Origin: Abelmoschus esculentus
Lineage: Eukaryota; Streptophyta; Magnoliopsida; Malvales; Malvaceae
NCBI GenBank assembly: GCA_035048815.1
Contig: JAUCBN010000046.1
Coordinates: 13,308,999-13,372,998, forward strand
DNA: 64,000 nt
Direction of reading: 5' to 3'
The notes beneath the pieces were generated by a model. The model did no database searches. It had not been told where the DNA came from and worked only from the letters and a program-made list of their open reading frames with translations. Below are positions 11,700 to 24,639 of the stretch, piece after piece (position 1 is the stretch's first letter; the number at the start of each line of letters is the position of its first letter). Position numbers and translations under genes: made by a program.

Positions 11700-14430
11700 T
11701 TACATGAACAATTTTCTATATTACATAATTTTAAAATATTAAATAAAAATTTATATTTCGAAAAATATGAGATCCCAAATAATTGAGGAGGCATATTAAT
11801 GTATCGCGGTAATTATTATAAGAAACTCGCATTTTGTAAAATGTGAGGTTTTATTGACGGTTTAAAACCTTAAATCCTAATAAATGTATTTAAAAGCAAT
11901 AATTATTTGACTTAATTAAAATTTAACTTAATTAACTTATTTTTAATGTTTAATTAGCGTATTATAATTATTTGAATGTATAATTTGATCTAATTATTTA
12001 AAAAAATCCTAAATATTCGGAAGATGATGTTTAACTGTATATAGAAAAAGTAATTTGAATTAATTATTTATAAGATCTTAATTTTTTGAAAGATGATTTA
12101 GTTAGATAGAAAATCATAATTATTTGAAAAGGCATTAAAAGCATGGTAATTTAAATATAAATCTTTTATTAAAAATTTTATTTTCCTTACATTAAATATC
12201 TTATTATTATAGAATATTTGAAATAAAAAACTCCTAATATAAAAGGGTTTTATATTTATTAGGATCAAGATATTAACTAAAAAATATTATTTAAAAGAAA
12301 ATATGATAATTAAATTTTATTAGTATTTAATATATTATATTAATAATTAGTTATCTCAATTAAAGTAATATTAATTTTTTTGATTAAAAATATATCTTTT
12401 ATTACTAGTGTTCGAATCCGTAATCTCTAAAAACAATAATCATTCCTTTAATCATTGAAGCTAGATGACTCATGTGTGCTTTTAATTTGCTTGCTACATA
12501 TACGAGATATTCTTACATTACAACTAGTAATAAAAAATTAAGTCCTTCTAATTTGCTTGCATTTAAATACGATGATCAGGGACGGAACTACGATTGTCCC
12601 TCCCCATCCTTGAAGATTTTTTTTTTATTTTAATTTGTCTCTTTATTTAATTTCTTTTAATTTTTTTTATGAATTTGCTGTCTTACTTTTAAACATTTAT
12701 GTTTTGTCCTCTTAATCCCAAATTCTGACTTCATCCCTAACGATGACTATTAATTGTTTCTCGCATCGAGAATATTCGTTTTGTGTATTGGATATTCGAG
12801 GTCATTGGAAGACATACAACACAATTTATAAGTGGACTAAAAATATGATTAAATTTTGGATTGCGACAAAAAAAGGTTATCCACGATCAACAAAGATATA
12901 TTGTGATAAAAAATTGATCAAACATCGAAAAAAATTAGACAATCAAAATTATACAATTGATGTGGAAATCTCGAAAAACTATAAGAATAAATGTTTTTTG
13001 TTGGATTCGTCTTGAAGTTCTCATACTCAAAATTTAAAAAGACCAATCTTGATTTCATTTACTTTATTGGTTTCTTTCTGAGTGTTTTAAGTTTATTTCA
13101 AATTTTTTGGTACAAAATTAATTAAAAAGTCATATTGAGTGTTGCTAATTAATTTTAGAAAACATTTACAAAATTATTTTTTTTAAATTGTAATTTGAAA
13201 ATTAGAAAGGTTTAGGGAATTTTAAAAAATAAAAGCGGAAAAGTTTGTGCATCCCTAATTTTTATAAAACATTTTAAAAAATATATTTTTATTAAAAATG
13301 AAAAAAATAAAAAGAAAGGAAATAGTAGGTTAGAAAACGATTTATTTAAGAAAATTGATTAAAAATGGGTTGAAAAATAGAGTCGTTATTAGTCATTAAG
13401 ATAGATCAAATACCGTAAAATTAAAATTTTAAAAAAATATTTAGAAGTCGATTACGATCGAAAACGGTGCTAGTATTTTTATCCCTTCCACGACTTGGCA
13501 CATTTTAAAAAAATTATCACCTTTTTTAATATTGAACTTTATAAATTCAAGTGACATTTAAATTGAAATTTGTTTATATATTCGATTATATTTTAAAAGA
13601 CTCGTTATTCAAATACAAACGACCAACTACCATCACTATGATTTGACCTCTATTTTATCTCGTGCTGTGTTTATTGTTTATAAATAGATACCCAACTAGG
13701 GATGTTTATTATCGGGAACCCGATTTTCAAATACTTATTTTTCGATTTTTGTTCTAACCTATTTAAATTGGATACTTGTTACTAGATGCTCGTAAAATTT
13801 GGATACTCGACTAATGGGTAACATGTACTTGATTTTTAATTTTAAAATTAAAAAATTACATATTAAACATATAAATTTTAAAATTTATAATATATGAGAA
13901 AACATAAAAAATAGTGATTTAAAGTTAAATTTTAAATATATATATATAAATATATTTATTAAAGTTTATTACTAAAATAACATTAAAATATTAATTTTTT
14001 ATATTAACAAATTAATAAAATATATTTAAAAATTTTAAAACTTAAAAGTATATAATACAAACATAAAATTAATTTAGAGATTTAAATTTAATTTTAAGTA
14101 TAAATATTAAATAATTTAAAATAAAAATATAGTTTAAAGTTAATATATATATATATATTAAAATTAATTGGGTCGAATTGAGTACCCAATAATTTAAAAA
14201 ATCAACTTAAGTCCAATCAAATTATTCTCGGGTTGAATAATTTTGTTAATTATCTAATATTTTTCTTTTAAATCATTAGATCATTGAATCAAATTAATTA
14301 GGTTGAATAATTTTGAACACCTCTAATAATAATAATGGGACGAATGAAAAGATTTTTTCCCTCCCTTTATAAATTTTTAAATTTAACCCTTTATTTATTT
14401 TGATTTAAATATTAATTTATTTATTCTAAC
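11700..14430. other. Gene-free stretch with small elements
   Basis: AT-rich and without a recognisable gene. It holds the hAT-like element at 12577-12739 and a decayed word-iterated island at about 13690-14330, which repeats GGGT/ACCC words and ends near GAACACCTCT. An LTR-like scrap at about 13380-13560 resembles parts of the insert at 31.4-33.9 kb. Confidence 0.5.
12577..12739. mobile_element. hAT-like MITE, 8-bp target duplication
   Basis: The 163-bp element begins CAGGGACGGAACTA and ends TGACTTCATCCCTA. It is flanked by ACGATGAT (12569-12576) and ACGATGAC (12740-12747), which agree at 7 of 8 bases. CAGGG-type ends and 8-bp duplications are characteristic of hAT transposons. Confidence 0.75.
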
Positions 14431-14436
14431 ATAGTC

Positions 14437-14806
14437 GGGACAATTCTCACAAATATTGAAGAAAAAATATTTATTTCTAAAAATATTAAACCCTCAAAAA
14501 TATTTTTTTAAAATATTAATGTTTCTACAGTAAAATGAAAGTCGGATTCAAAAGAATCCGACTATGAACAGTAAAATAATAAAATAACAGTGAACAGTGC
14601 AGTGAAAAGTTACTGTGCAGAGTCAGATTCTAAAGAATCCTTTTTTATTTATTTTATTATTTTTTTAAATTCACTGTTCATAATCGGGTTCTTTTGAATC
14701 TGACTTTCATTTTACCGTAGAAATGTCAATATTTTGTAAAATATTTTTAAAGGTTCAATAATTTTGAAAATAATTTTTTTTTTCAATATTTATGAGAATT
14801 TACCCA
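14437..14806. mobile_element. Fold-back MITE with arms of about 140 bp, upstream of the metallothionein gene
   Basis: The left arm (about 14437-14577) is largely the reverse complement of the right arm (about 14670-14806). AAAATGAAAGTCGGATTC on the left answers GAATCTGACTTTCATTTT on the right. The centre carries further copies of AGTCGGATTC-like words. It could form a long hairpin if transcribed. I did not find a clear target duplication. Confidence 0.75.
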
Positions 14807-14915
14807 CACAATTGTTAATTATACATTTTTTAAATAAAACACTAAAAAAAAATATAATTAGAGACAAATTATATTCATTCATTTTTCCAGATACAAGAAA
14901 TTTGTACCCAACCCT

Positions 14916-15056
14916 TGCATGTTTTGTTTTCCTGCCGATGAAACCCTGTTTTTCTCCACCCGACACGTATCCGCCATGTGTTTTCTTCTCCGATGTTCCT
15001 CACCGGCCACCGCCACCTGCTTTACATGCACGAATTTGACAACACCCATTTAAAGC
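14916..15056 (+). promoter_or_regulatory. Seed-type promoter motifs of the metallothionein gene
   Basis: RY motifs appear as TGCATG at 14916-14921 and CATGCA at 15025-15030. ACACGT, whose complement ACGTGT is an ABA-response core, lies at about 14964-14969. A weak TATA-like ATTTAAAG lies near 15046, about 85 bases before the ATG. RY and ABRE cores are bound by ABI3/FUS3-type and bZIP factors, which fits the known embryo expression of type 4 metallothioneins. Such short motifs also occur by chance. Confidence 0.5.
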
Positions 15057-15133
15057 GAAACACCGGTGAGTCAGACTTCACCACTTCACCCAGCTAGCGA
15101 AAACGATTGACAAAATACAGAACAGCAGAAGCT

Positions 15134-16682
15134 ATGGCGGATACGAGGGGCGGTGGAGTGGTCTGTAACGACAGGTGTGGATGTCCTTCACCATGTCCAG
15201 GTGGAATGGCTTGCAGGTGTAGTATTTAGCAACTCAATTTAATTTCGAGTTTTTTACCCAAATATACGATTAAAATATTTTTTTTATAGATGATAATTTG
15301 ATTCGAAATTTCGTAGATTTTGATTCATACTAATTCGATAAGAGTGTAATTTTTATTTAAAAAATTAAATTCGAATAAGATCGAATTAGATTATTATAAA
15401 AAATAAAGTCAGATTAAAATTGATTTAAGGTCAAAAACAATCATCGATCCAACTCAATATATTTTTATATATTTGTTATACTTTTATATATTTGTTATAC
15501 TTTTATATATAACAATAGATATTTTTATTGTTTTATTTTAGTGAGATCACATTTAATTAAGTTTTTTATTAAAATATTAAAGATCAAATCAAAATTTAGT
15601 TTATAATTTTATTATATAAAATCGGATAAAAAAATATTAAAACCAGAGATTTCAACAATGATTTTAATCTTTTTATTTTAATATAATAAATTATTGGCAT
15701 AAAAGTAATTTTAACCCGTTTATAATTTTTATCATTTCAATAGCCTTTTATTTTAGATTTTATTAATTTTTAATATTTTATTTAAATTTTAATTGTTTTA
15801 TATTTTATGTTAGAATAAATTATATTTTATATGTATATATTTATCATTATCGTTAAAAATTTAACGATGATGACATATAGTGTATATATAAAATGAGGTT
15901 AGATGTTATGTTATTTAAAATAGATTATCACATGTATATGATATGTCATTATCGTTAAATTTTTAGCGGTTTAGTCATCATATTACTTAAAAATAAGATA
16001 TTTGTCAGAAATATATAAATTAGGGGTTAAATTTATCTAAAAAATAACAAGGGTTAAAATGATAAAAATTATAAACGTTATGCCTAGATTATTCTCGTCC
16101 ATATTTATACTTTTTATTATTTCAATTTTTTCAAAAAAATCAAATCCATCAAAAAAATGATAGTTTTAAATTTTTTATTATTTTAAATAATTCCCTTATA
16201 TGACCTACACGAGGAAAAAAATACTATTTTTTATATGCAGTACATGTTTCGTATAGGTTGTTTATAAATAATAAATATATTTAGCTCCAGATCTAATAAT
16301 TAAACATAAATATTAAACAAATATATTAAAAATAAATTAAATAAACACAATATATTTAATCATCTTTTATAAAATAATATGGTTAAAGAATTAATAAAAT
16401 ATATTTATGTACAAATTTATTTTTTTAATTAAACAGATATTGTCTTTACAAGTCCAAATTCCTAGAGTGTTCACGTTCAGATTGACAATAATATCATGTA
16501 AACAATGGAACAGGTGCACGACGAAGGAGACCATGAGCGGGACCGATCACAAGCGGTGCTCGTGTGGCGAGCATTGTAGCTGCAATCCATGCACATGCAG
16601 CCAGGCCGAAGCTGTCGCCGGGACCGGGAAGCCGTTCTGCAAATGCGGGATGGGTTGCACCTGCGTCACTTGCGCCTCTTGA
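15134..16682 (+). CDS. MT4: Type 4 (EC, seed) metallothionein
   Basis: Two exons, 15134-15216 and 16514-16682, join across a GT-AG intron of 1297 bases within an Arg codon, giving 83 residues. I count 17 cysteines in three clusters: around residues 11-29 (CNDRCGCPSPCPGG), residues 43-55 (CSCGEHCSCNPCTC) and the C terminus (CKCGMGCTCVTC). Three Cys-rich domains and a conserved His next to the second cluster (GEHC) mark the plant type 4 class, which binds zinc in embryos and pollen. The first exon is too short to be found without recognising the family. Its N terminus, MADTRGGG, is also typical. The AT-rich intron holds no feature I can name. Confidence 0.93.
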
Positions 16683-17011
16683 GCTCGAATTGACCGTAGA
16701 TGTTGTTATTAGCTTTGTTATGGTAATAATAATGGGAGATCCTCTGAGATAGAGTCTTGTTGCTGTCAGTAAATGAGTTGCAAAATCTGGGTTTTGCAAT
16801 GTTAGATGTAAAAGTACTGTATTTATGAACTGTGAGATTGTTGTCTCACTTAATAAGTGAAATCTGGTTCGAATCATTACGAGTACAGTTTCGGACAAAT
16901 CGGATTAGATCGGATATGAGTTTGGATTAAACTATAAACATATACAATCTAAAGATGAAAAATGGAGACCATCACCTTCAAGAATGTATGGGAGAACCTG
17001 AAATGGTGAGT

Positions 17012-20000
17012 TTATTTTGTTGGTATCTCTATTTGGTAAGTTACAGTCTGCTCTTTCCAGATATCCTTGTCCAAATATCTTTCATAGAAGCACACCTCGC
17101 CGTTCGATTTCGCGTCACTGCCGACTGGTTTCTCGTTCCATAACGTCCCTGCACAAGACCAAAAGAACTCGATGAACTGAACTGAAATGATATTCATCGA
17201 CTAAAAAACATAATAATACCTGAGGAAGAGTGGTTTCTATGTAAATGGCACTCAAAGGATATTCAGTCTCAGGGGAGTATATTTGAGGTAATGAGCTTAA
17301 ATCATCCTTGGTGGTGTCCATCATTAGTTCGGCAACCGTTTCTTTAGGCGGAGGAAGCGCGTCGTTACCGTACTTAGCCAACATCTCCCTGAAATTTTGA
17401 TCCAATCGTTGAGCCTGCATAACCAGAAAACCAGAATGAGCATATAAAACTTGGACTCCATACTCGACCAAATTAGCGATGTCTATGATACTCGATTCGG
17501 TTATGTATATTAGAAGTTTTTTCATGCATCCAGAGGGTCTTGCAAGGTCATATCTTTATATCTGTGTTCGGACATGCGCTGGTCATAAGTATTCAGCCAT
17601 TGATAAGTCTCAGCAACAAGCAATATAGGGCAAGATCAACTAGTGAATATGCAAGAAAAATCACAAACTTAAGAAAAATCCAGCTAGACAGAATACATGA
17701 AGTGTCAAGTGACATTCTGAGCTCAGGATACGGCCACTTTGCAAACAGGAAATCATTTTTTTAAAAATCCATATCCAACTCATTGGTTAACTAATCCGTA
17801 TCGGATACCGCAAAGACTCATTTTGACATCAAGGATATCCACTACATGATCGAATTCGGGTGTATTTAACTATTTTCTAAACATCAAACAGCAGATCAAT
17901 GTTTCTCAGACAAAGGATGGAACCTCAAATTGTTTAAAAAGTTCTTACCTTGAGCCAAGGTGAATCTAGGTTTGCATTTGTTAGCACATGAATCCCAGGT
18001 GAGACCTCTGTAACAAAGTTGCCGTTTTCATTCGGTCTGTTTGTTAGATAAACCATGGATTTCAAACAAATATCGACCAATATGAGGTTGAATCCATTAT
18101 ACTGATCTAGCTCCTTCACCACTTCCTCAGCAAATTCAATAATAGGCTTCTTCTTACTCTGAAATTATTAAAAAAACTCATAACGATACTGATGATTTCT
18201 AACCAAAACTCATCCCCACCAAAAAGGATTTGTCCAAATGAAAGTTCTATAAGTGTACTTGTTTAAGATGAGAGTGTCTGACACGAGTATGTTCAAACTT
18301 TTCCAAGGTTTCCATGAATTTGGAGAGCCTTTGGAGAATCATACTCCTATATCCACGGATATGTGTCAGATTCGAGTATCGAAAACCGACATTTCAAGAA
18401 AAATAATCTTAACACATAGATCAAAACTAGAACAAAAGGATCTCAGATCACCAAGTTATAATCAATTAACATCACAGGTAAGTCTTTATACTCCAAAATC
18501 GAAACAGCATTAAGGCTTAAGGGGAGTAGGATACAAAGTAGCACCAAGTCACTGTTAAAATAGTTGTTAACCCTCATATGGCTACAATGAAACACAACAC
18601 AAGACCATTAAGGCATTTCCGGTTTCTTCCATCTGTCAGCACTTCTACAAGAAAAAAACCTATCGAAGATTTGCTATGGCAATCTATAAGTTACTCAAAT
18701 TCAAGTGTGCGTGTCAGATATAAATATTTGTCCGCTACATGTGGTCAGATTTACCTAGCTTTTCCATGTATTGGAGGTCATATCACGATATCCATGTCTC
18801 GTGTCGGACACAAACGTTTAGCGATATAAAAGGCAATTAAAGAAATCTTGGGTATACCTACTGTTGATTTCATCATATGCTCTTCTCCAAGAAGAAAACA
18901 TATCTAATACTTGCTCAAACAACCTATGTTACTCAAACTCGAATGTGAATGCTAATTAAGTACGAGTACGTTATGGACATGGTCACATTTACTTAGCTCT
19001 TCCATGTCTTTGGAGGACCCTTGGAGGTCATATTGACATATCCATGCAAAACATGAATATCGAATACGAATACTTAAAAGAAAAATAAAAGGTCAGAGCT
19101 ACATAACTGGCAATTAAGCAGAATCTTGGAGAAACTAACATTGATTTGTGTCTATCTGATGCTCATAAGGAGAATTGCCTACTGCAATCCACAATACATG
19201 TTTTCATTAACCTCCATTGATATTATACTAGTTTCTTCGATGGAGATTCGTAATGCTAAGTGAGATTCAATGAGTAGTAACATGCAGGCGTGAGTAAAAT
19301 TCGACTTGAAACAACATAATTTTTCGATTAGACTCGATGCCACAAAACTCGACTAAAAAATCTTCAAACAAAGTTTGAATTATAAAATGGAAATTCAAAT
19401 AGCTCCATTTTAAATATACATGAATTGTATATGGTAACAAAGAGTCGTTTATGTTGAAACTAATCCACAACATAACATTATAAATGTTTACAATTAAATT
19501 TGAATAGAAACTCGAATTTCATAAATGACTCAAACAAATTCAAATAAAGTTTGAGTTATAATATGAAAACTATTTATAAAAAATTAAATAATTTGACTTG
19601 ACTCGATTAACCTCGATTGAATGCTCACACTACTAATATGAAGATCACTCGAGAAAGAATTGCATAACTGATCAAATACATATCAGAAAACGAAAAGGGT
19701 TCCTCAAATCCAATCATGAAAACATGAAAACCAAGTGTTTTCAGAGATTGAATCAATAAAAAGAAGCAATCTTACCTGCAAGAACTCAACAGGGAGATTC
19801 CCTCTACTTCTAGCTTGAGGAACCAATTGGATTTCCCTGAAATTGGTGAGAAAAGCCACCCTTCCATCTCTCGAAGAAGCCAACCAAGTCCCGCCAGCTT
19901 CTCCATCTCTTCCACCGAGAATCTCTCCCCCTTCCCACCAAATCAATGGCTCCGTTGGCCTTAAAATGCCCAAAATTCCAGAAATCAAAACCTTCAAGTA

Positions 20001-20124
20001 CAAACAAATAAGCATCTGGGGAAGAAGGTATATATATTTACCGATTGAGATACTCGTCTCTGTTGAAGAACAAAATGAAAGGGTAAAGTGGGTGAGTTTG
20101 CCACATAAACACCGCAATGCACAT
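17012..20124 (-). CDS. TANGO2/NRDE-family protein, frameshifted in the last exon
   Basis: Exons on the minus strand are 20124-20042, 19959-19776, 18158-17949, 17414-17220 and 17148 onward, all GT-AG and in phase. The start MCIAVF keeps the conserved Cys2, and NRDE lies at residues 21-24, AGGTWLA at 49-55 and YNGFNLI at 109-115. Human TANGO2 is linked to Golgi organisation, lipid metabolism and heme trafficking; the biochemical role in plants is unsettled. In exon 5 the expected frame runs through GRYGTRNQSAVT and then, near 17111-17115, the conserved tail (SNGEVCFYERYL, ending at 17012) continues in another frame. One base appears to be missing. As written, translation would stop at 17041 after 259 residues with an unrelated tail. 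It is either an assembly error or a recent C-terminal lesion. Confidence 0.85.
18250..19085. repeat. Three diverged copies of a dispersed repeat in TANGO2 intron 2
   Basis: Segments at about 18255-18400, 18680-18810 and 18915-19075 share an order of phrases: GTTACTCAAA(C/T)TC, TTTCCATGTnTTGGAG, GGTCATAT and ATATCCATG, followed by GTGTCGGACAC-like words. The copies are strongly diverged and have no coding frame. Confidence 0.55.
19280..19640. repeat. Word-iterated island (TCGACTCGA type) in TANGO2 intron 2
   Basis: Begins AGGCGTGAGTAAAATTCG and ends GAATGCTCACACT, with iterated ACTCGA/TCGAGT-like words between. It resembles the element at 56271-56786. The flanks GTAACATGC and CTAATATGA match at only 6 of 9 bases, so the target duplication is doubtful. 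Confidence 0.5.
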
Positions 20125-20330
20125 GGATTCTTCAGCGTCTAAATCCTTCCCACAAAGATTGAACCAACCAGATTTTTAATGGCTTTGGGGTTTGTTTTTT
20201 TCAACAAAGAAACCTTATGAAGTTGTGATCTTCCCGGTTTACGTATTTGGTAGGCAGTGTTGCTTACGGTCTACAGATGCTCCAACAAGTGGTCAACGGA
20301 GAAGGCCAAATTCCACTAGTCCTCTGAAGT

Positions 20331-20787
20331 AGGCGTGGATTATTCGATTTTAATTGGATTAATAGATTGAAATTAATATTTTTTTTGAAAAATTTAATTA
20401 CCGTTAATTTCATTAAAAATCTATTAATTAATTAAATTAATCAAATTTATTATATATACATATATTATTATATATATTTAGTTATTTAATTTTTAAAAGT
20501 TATAAAATAATCATTAAATTATTTGATATATTTTAAAATTTATCACTAATTTTTTATCAAATTAGTATAAAATAGAAGTTTAGTGACTTATTGTATAATT
20601 TACCTAAAATTTTATAATAAATTTTAATTAATTCAAAAATCAATCAAATTAACTAAAATAATTTTGATTTGATTAATTCAATTATAATTAATTTCAGTTA
20701 ACGGTTAATGTTTTAAATTTTTCGGTTAATTCAGTTATAGTTAATTTGATTCTGCGACTAATCAAATTAACCGAATATACACTCTTA
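20331..20787. mobile_element. Word-iterated element (AATTAACCGA type), 9-bp target duplication
   Basis: It starts AGGCGTGGATTATTCG, ends CGAATATACACTCTTA, and is flanked by identical CTCTGAAGT at 20322-20330 and 20788-20796... the right copy begins at 20788. The interior repeats TTAATTnGATTAA and its complement. It has no coding capacity. It lies about 200 bases upstream of the TANGO2 start, in the likely promoter. Confidence 0.75.
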
Positions 20788-22069
20788 CTCTGAAGTTTTG
20801 TACTTTTGGGTAAAGCTTACAAATAATCACTAAATTTTATTAAATTATTTAATTTGACAATCAAACTTTTAATTGTTTTAATACTATCATTAAATTTTTA
20901 ATTTTATTTTAATTTAATCACTAAATTCTAACGAACAAGGACTGCTTTTCTTGGGGGCTACTACAAAACCATTATCAAACCTTATCGTGTAAAATTATAT
21001 AAAAAGAATGATTAAAATTAGTTTTTTTTTTTGGAATTTTTTTAATTGACGGGACTAAGAAAATAATTTTTTAAAAAGAATTATATATTTTTTAAAAATT
21101 TATCTCTATTTAATACATAAAAACAATAATTGACGGGAAAAAATTAATGATTTGGTCTGACTATTGAGGATGTTTTTTAACGATTATGGATCAAATCGAT
21201 AAAATGTGAAAAATTTTAGTGTTGAATGTGTTACTATGTCAATTATTAAATGACCATGTCATCTTTCTATCCGAGGTTAACGATACAGTAACTGGAATGA
21301 AACAAGACGATTAGTCTAGTCACAAGTATAATTTTATTAATAAGTCAATGACTATGGGTGTAATTAACCAAAAATATTTTTCAACCCAACAAGTAACAAT
21401 TGAAAAAGGAAATGAAATTCACGACACTTAAATGAGAGGTCTAATTTCAACCTTGTATGTAAAAACAGTTATTCGGATGCGTTTCAGGTTAGGTACTGTC
21501 AGGTCGGCTAAAATCGGATATATGTTATTTCAGGTTGATTTGATGTTTTGGCTCGATTCGGGTCGGGTGCGAATCCATTTTAGGTTGGGTCTATTTCAAG
21601 TCGGGTCCATTTCAGGTTGGGTTTGTTTCAGGTCGGATCCATTTCAGGTCGGGTTCAAACGGTTCGAGTCCAAATCGGATAATTGACAGTTTTATTTCAG
21701 GTCGGGTATATTTCAGGTCGGGTCCATTTCAGTTCGGATGCATTTCAGGTCGGTTCATTTCAAGTCAGTTTTGTTTCAGGTCGAATTAATTTTGATTTTA
21801 TATTCATAAAAATTTAAATTATTAATTTTGATTTTGTATAAATACGTAAAAAATAAATAAATATTAAACTATAAAGTTAAAGATTAAATTTTGAAATTTT
21901 AAAAAATCAACATTAACTTGTAAGGATTCAATTACAAAAATTAAAAATTAGAAACATTAAAGTAAATTAAAAAAATCAGTAATAATCAATTCAAATAAAT
22001 TAACTTGTAAGTTATAAGGACTAAATTACAAAAATAATAAATTAATTAAAAGTATTAAAAATCTAACTT

Positions 22070-23170
22070 TAATACATTATAAAATAATTCTACTATAGTT
22101 AATATATTTTAAAAATGAAAAAAATAAATTTTAGATAATATGTAGAATTTATACTATAAATGGAATAATAGTTATTAAAATTAATACTATATAAGAAATT
22201 TATACTATATGTAAAAAATATACTATATATGAAGTAATACTATGTATTATATAATAATTAGTAAATGTATTATGTATATTATATGCTATGTATATATAAC
22301 ATATGTATATGTATAATTGTATATAGTAATTAGTATATAGTACATGTATATATGTATATATCATATATGTATATTATAACTTATATAAATATGTAATTAT
22401 GTATATTGTATTTGTATATATATATTAGTATATAGTACATGTATATATTAATATATATATATATAATTATGTATCATGTATGCTATAATCTATATGTATA
22501 TGCACTGGCAGATCTACATTTATAAGAGGGTGGGCCCGTGCCCACCTTGAACTTTTCAAATTTTACATATTTACCTTTATTTTTCTTAATTTTTATGTAT
22601 TAATCCTTAAGTTTTTATAATATTTAAGCTTTGTGCCCACCCTGAGATTTTGAAATTTTAGATGTGCCCACCCTCAAATAAATTTCTGGATCCGCCACTA
22701 TGTATATGTATATGTATTATATATATGTATGTTATATGTAATTATATATAATATTATACATATATCATACATGTTAATATGTATATTAATTTTAATACAT
22801 GTATTATATATATGTATGTTAATATGTCACTTGTGTTAGTATGCATTAGTACGTTATATATTATATATGTACATAGCACATTATATATGTATATTAATAT
22901 ATATGTATATTATATGTATATGTATTATACATAATACATATATCACACATGTATATTAATTTTTAATGTATATATATACAATATGTATTATACATATAAT
23001 ATACATATATAACATATATTATATATACATATCTAACATACTAATTATTATACATATTTAATATGTATATATATCATATATAAATACTATATATTATAAA
23101 TATTATATATACATACTATATAATATATTAATATACATATATATAATAATAATATAATCTATACATATTA
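22070..23170. repeat. TATATG/TATATA microsatellite tract
   Basis: Long runs of interspersed TATATGTA, ATATAT and TACATA units, broken by the element at 22503-22700. A similar shorter tract occurs at 23390-23600. Its length makes it prone to assembly error. Confidence 0.8.
22503..22700. mobile_element. hAT-like MITE inside the AT tract, exact 8-bp duplication
   Basis: It begins CACTGGCAGATCTA and ends TGGATCCGCCACTA, and is flanked by TGTATATG at 22495-22502 and 22701-22708. That word is common in this tract, so the duplication alone is weak, but the inverted ends are clear. The interior has GTGCCCACC words. Confidence 0.7.
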
Positions 23171-24389
23171 ATATAATATATAATCAAAATTTTAGATCTT
23201 CCCCCTTCAAATTTAGATCCCATTCCCCTCCCCCCGCGCTAAAAAATCAAATTTCCCTCCCCACTCACCCGACTAAAATCAAATTTCCCTCCCCCTAAAA
23301 TCAAAAATTTCATTTCAATTTTTTAATTTTAGATTTATTTTAAAAGTTAAATCAATTACTATTTTTTTGACTTAGAGTACTTAATAAAAATATATGTATA
23401 TTTATTATGATATTTATATGTATATATATTAAATGTATACATTAATATATGTATACTTATTATTTATATATATGTATATATACTAGATTTATATATTAAT
23501 ATATGTATATAATATACGTTAATATATACTATGTATATAATATAATTTAATATATATTATATATACTTAAATGCATACTAATATATGTATTTTATTTGTT
23601 TATGAGTTAATGTATGTATTTAATTTAAAATTATAATTTTAATGAAATATTAATTTAAAATTATAATTAAAATTAAATATATTAAAAACTAAATAAAATA
23701 GTAAATAAATTAATTTAATTAAACATGTAATATTATATTTAAATATTAATCCTAAATTAATTCTCATGTCTAATTTTATTTTTAAGCCTAGTTATATTTA
23801 TTAATATTTTAAATTCTTCAAATTATAGATATATTTAATTATATGTCATATAAATATTAAGTTTTATTAATATCAGTTCAAGTCAATAACATGTCAGGTT
23901 CAAAACAAGTCGGGTTCAAAACAGGTTGAGTTCAAAACAGGTCAGGTAAAATCAAGTCTCAGGTCGATTCAGTCGGGTAATATCGATTATCTGTCAGGTC
24001 AAACTCGGGTTTGGATTTGTTTCAGTCGAACATAGGTCGGGTTTCAGGTCTACAGTAACAGGTTGAAATCGGTTCAGGTCATTCTCGGTCGGATACAGTT
24101 CGGGTTCGGTTACTATAGTAACATGTCCAACTCGGGTTCGGGTTAACAACAGTCGGATACAGATCAGGTTTGGGTCATTATATCCCTGGATCAAACCAAA
24201 TTCTGACTCGAACAAGTTTTTACATCCCTACTTCTTTAGGGTTCGGTTGTTTCACGTGAAGTTTGTCTCAAGTGAGTTGTCCATTTTACCATTAGGGTCG
24301 GGTGCAAATAACGAGTCATATTATATTTTAATAAAAAAATTGAGTTCGAATCTTAGAGATAATACTGTTAAGAGAGAATTACGAATACG

Positions 24390-24623
24390 AAAAATTATAT
24401 CATAGGTTTTCTCATCACGTTATTCATGAGATCAACCAATCAAATATATTTATTTTATTAATTTTTCATATCTCTTTTATTAAGTAAATCTTCACTTGGT
24501 AAAAATTATTTTAAAATTTAATTTATAATAAATAGTAGCAGAAAAAAATTTAATAGAATATATGTATTTGATTGATTGGTCCCATAAATAATGTAACATG
24601 AATGACTTATGATATAATTTCTT
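24390..24623. mobile_element. Fold-back MITE, AATTATATCATAG type
   Basis: The left arm, from AAAATTATATCATAGG to about 24455, is inverted in the right arm, from about 24555 to TTATGATATAATTTCTTC. The phrase CAACCAATCAAATA on the left answers TATTTGATTGATTGG on the right. The terminal sequence resembles the elements at 36311, 39220 and 39708. Confidence 0.6.
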
Positions 24624-24639
24624 CACAAATTCTAAATAT

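Larger units (their letters stand above)
21450..24235. repeat. Composite region: GGTCGGGT iterations flanking an AT microsatellite
   Basis: The left part (about 21470-21790) iterates TTTCAGGTCGGGTCCA and close variants. The right part (about 23870-24235) iterates TCAAAACAGGTCGGGT and TCGGGTTCGG. The outer ends carry ATGTAAAAAC and GTTTTTACAT as an inverted pair. Between them lies very AT-rich sequence with a nested hAT-like element. The whole may be one large word-iterated element that has expanded internally, but I found no target duplication. Confidence 0.5.

Noticed and set aside
12743..13015. Open frame of 90 codons (MTINCFSHREYSF...)
   Set aside because: I recognise no family in it, it starts inside the right target flank of a MITE, and the composition is that of its AT-rich surroundings. 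It may be a transposon scrap.
13690..14330. Word-iterated island as a delimited mobile element
   Set aside because: Ends near CTAGGGATG and ACACCTCT are visible, but the flanks do not form a duplication, so I left it as a probable relic only.
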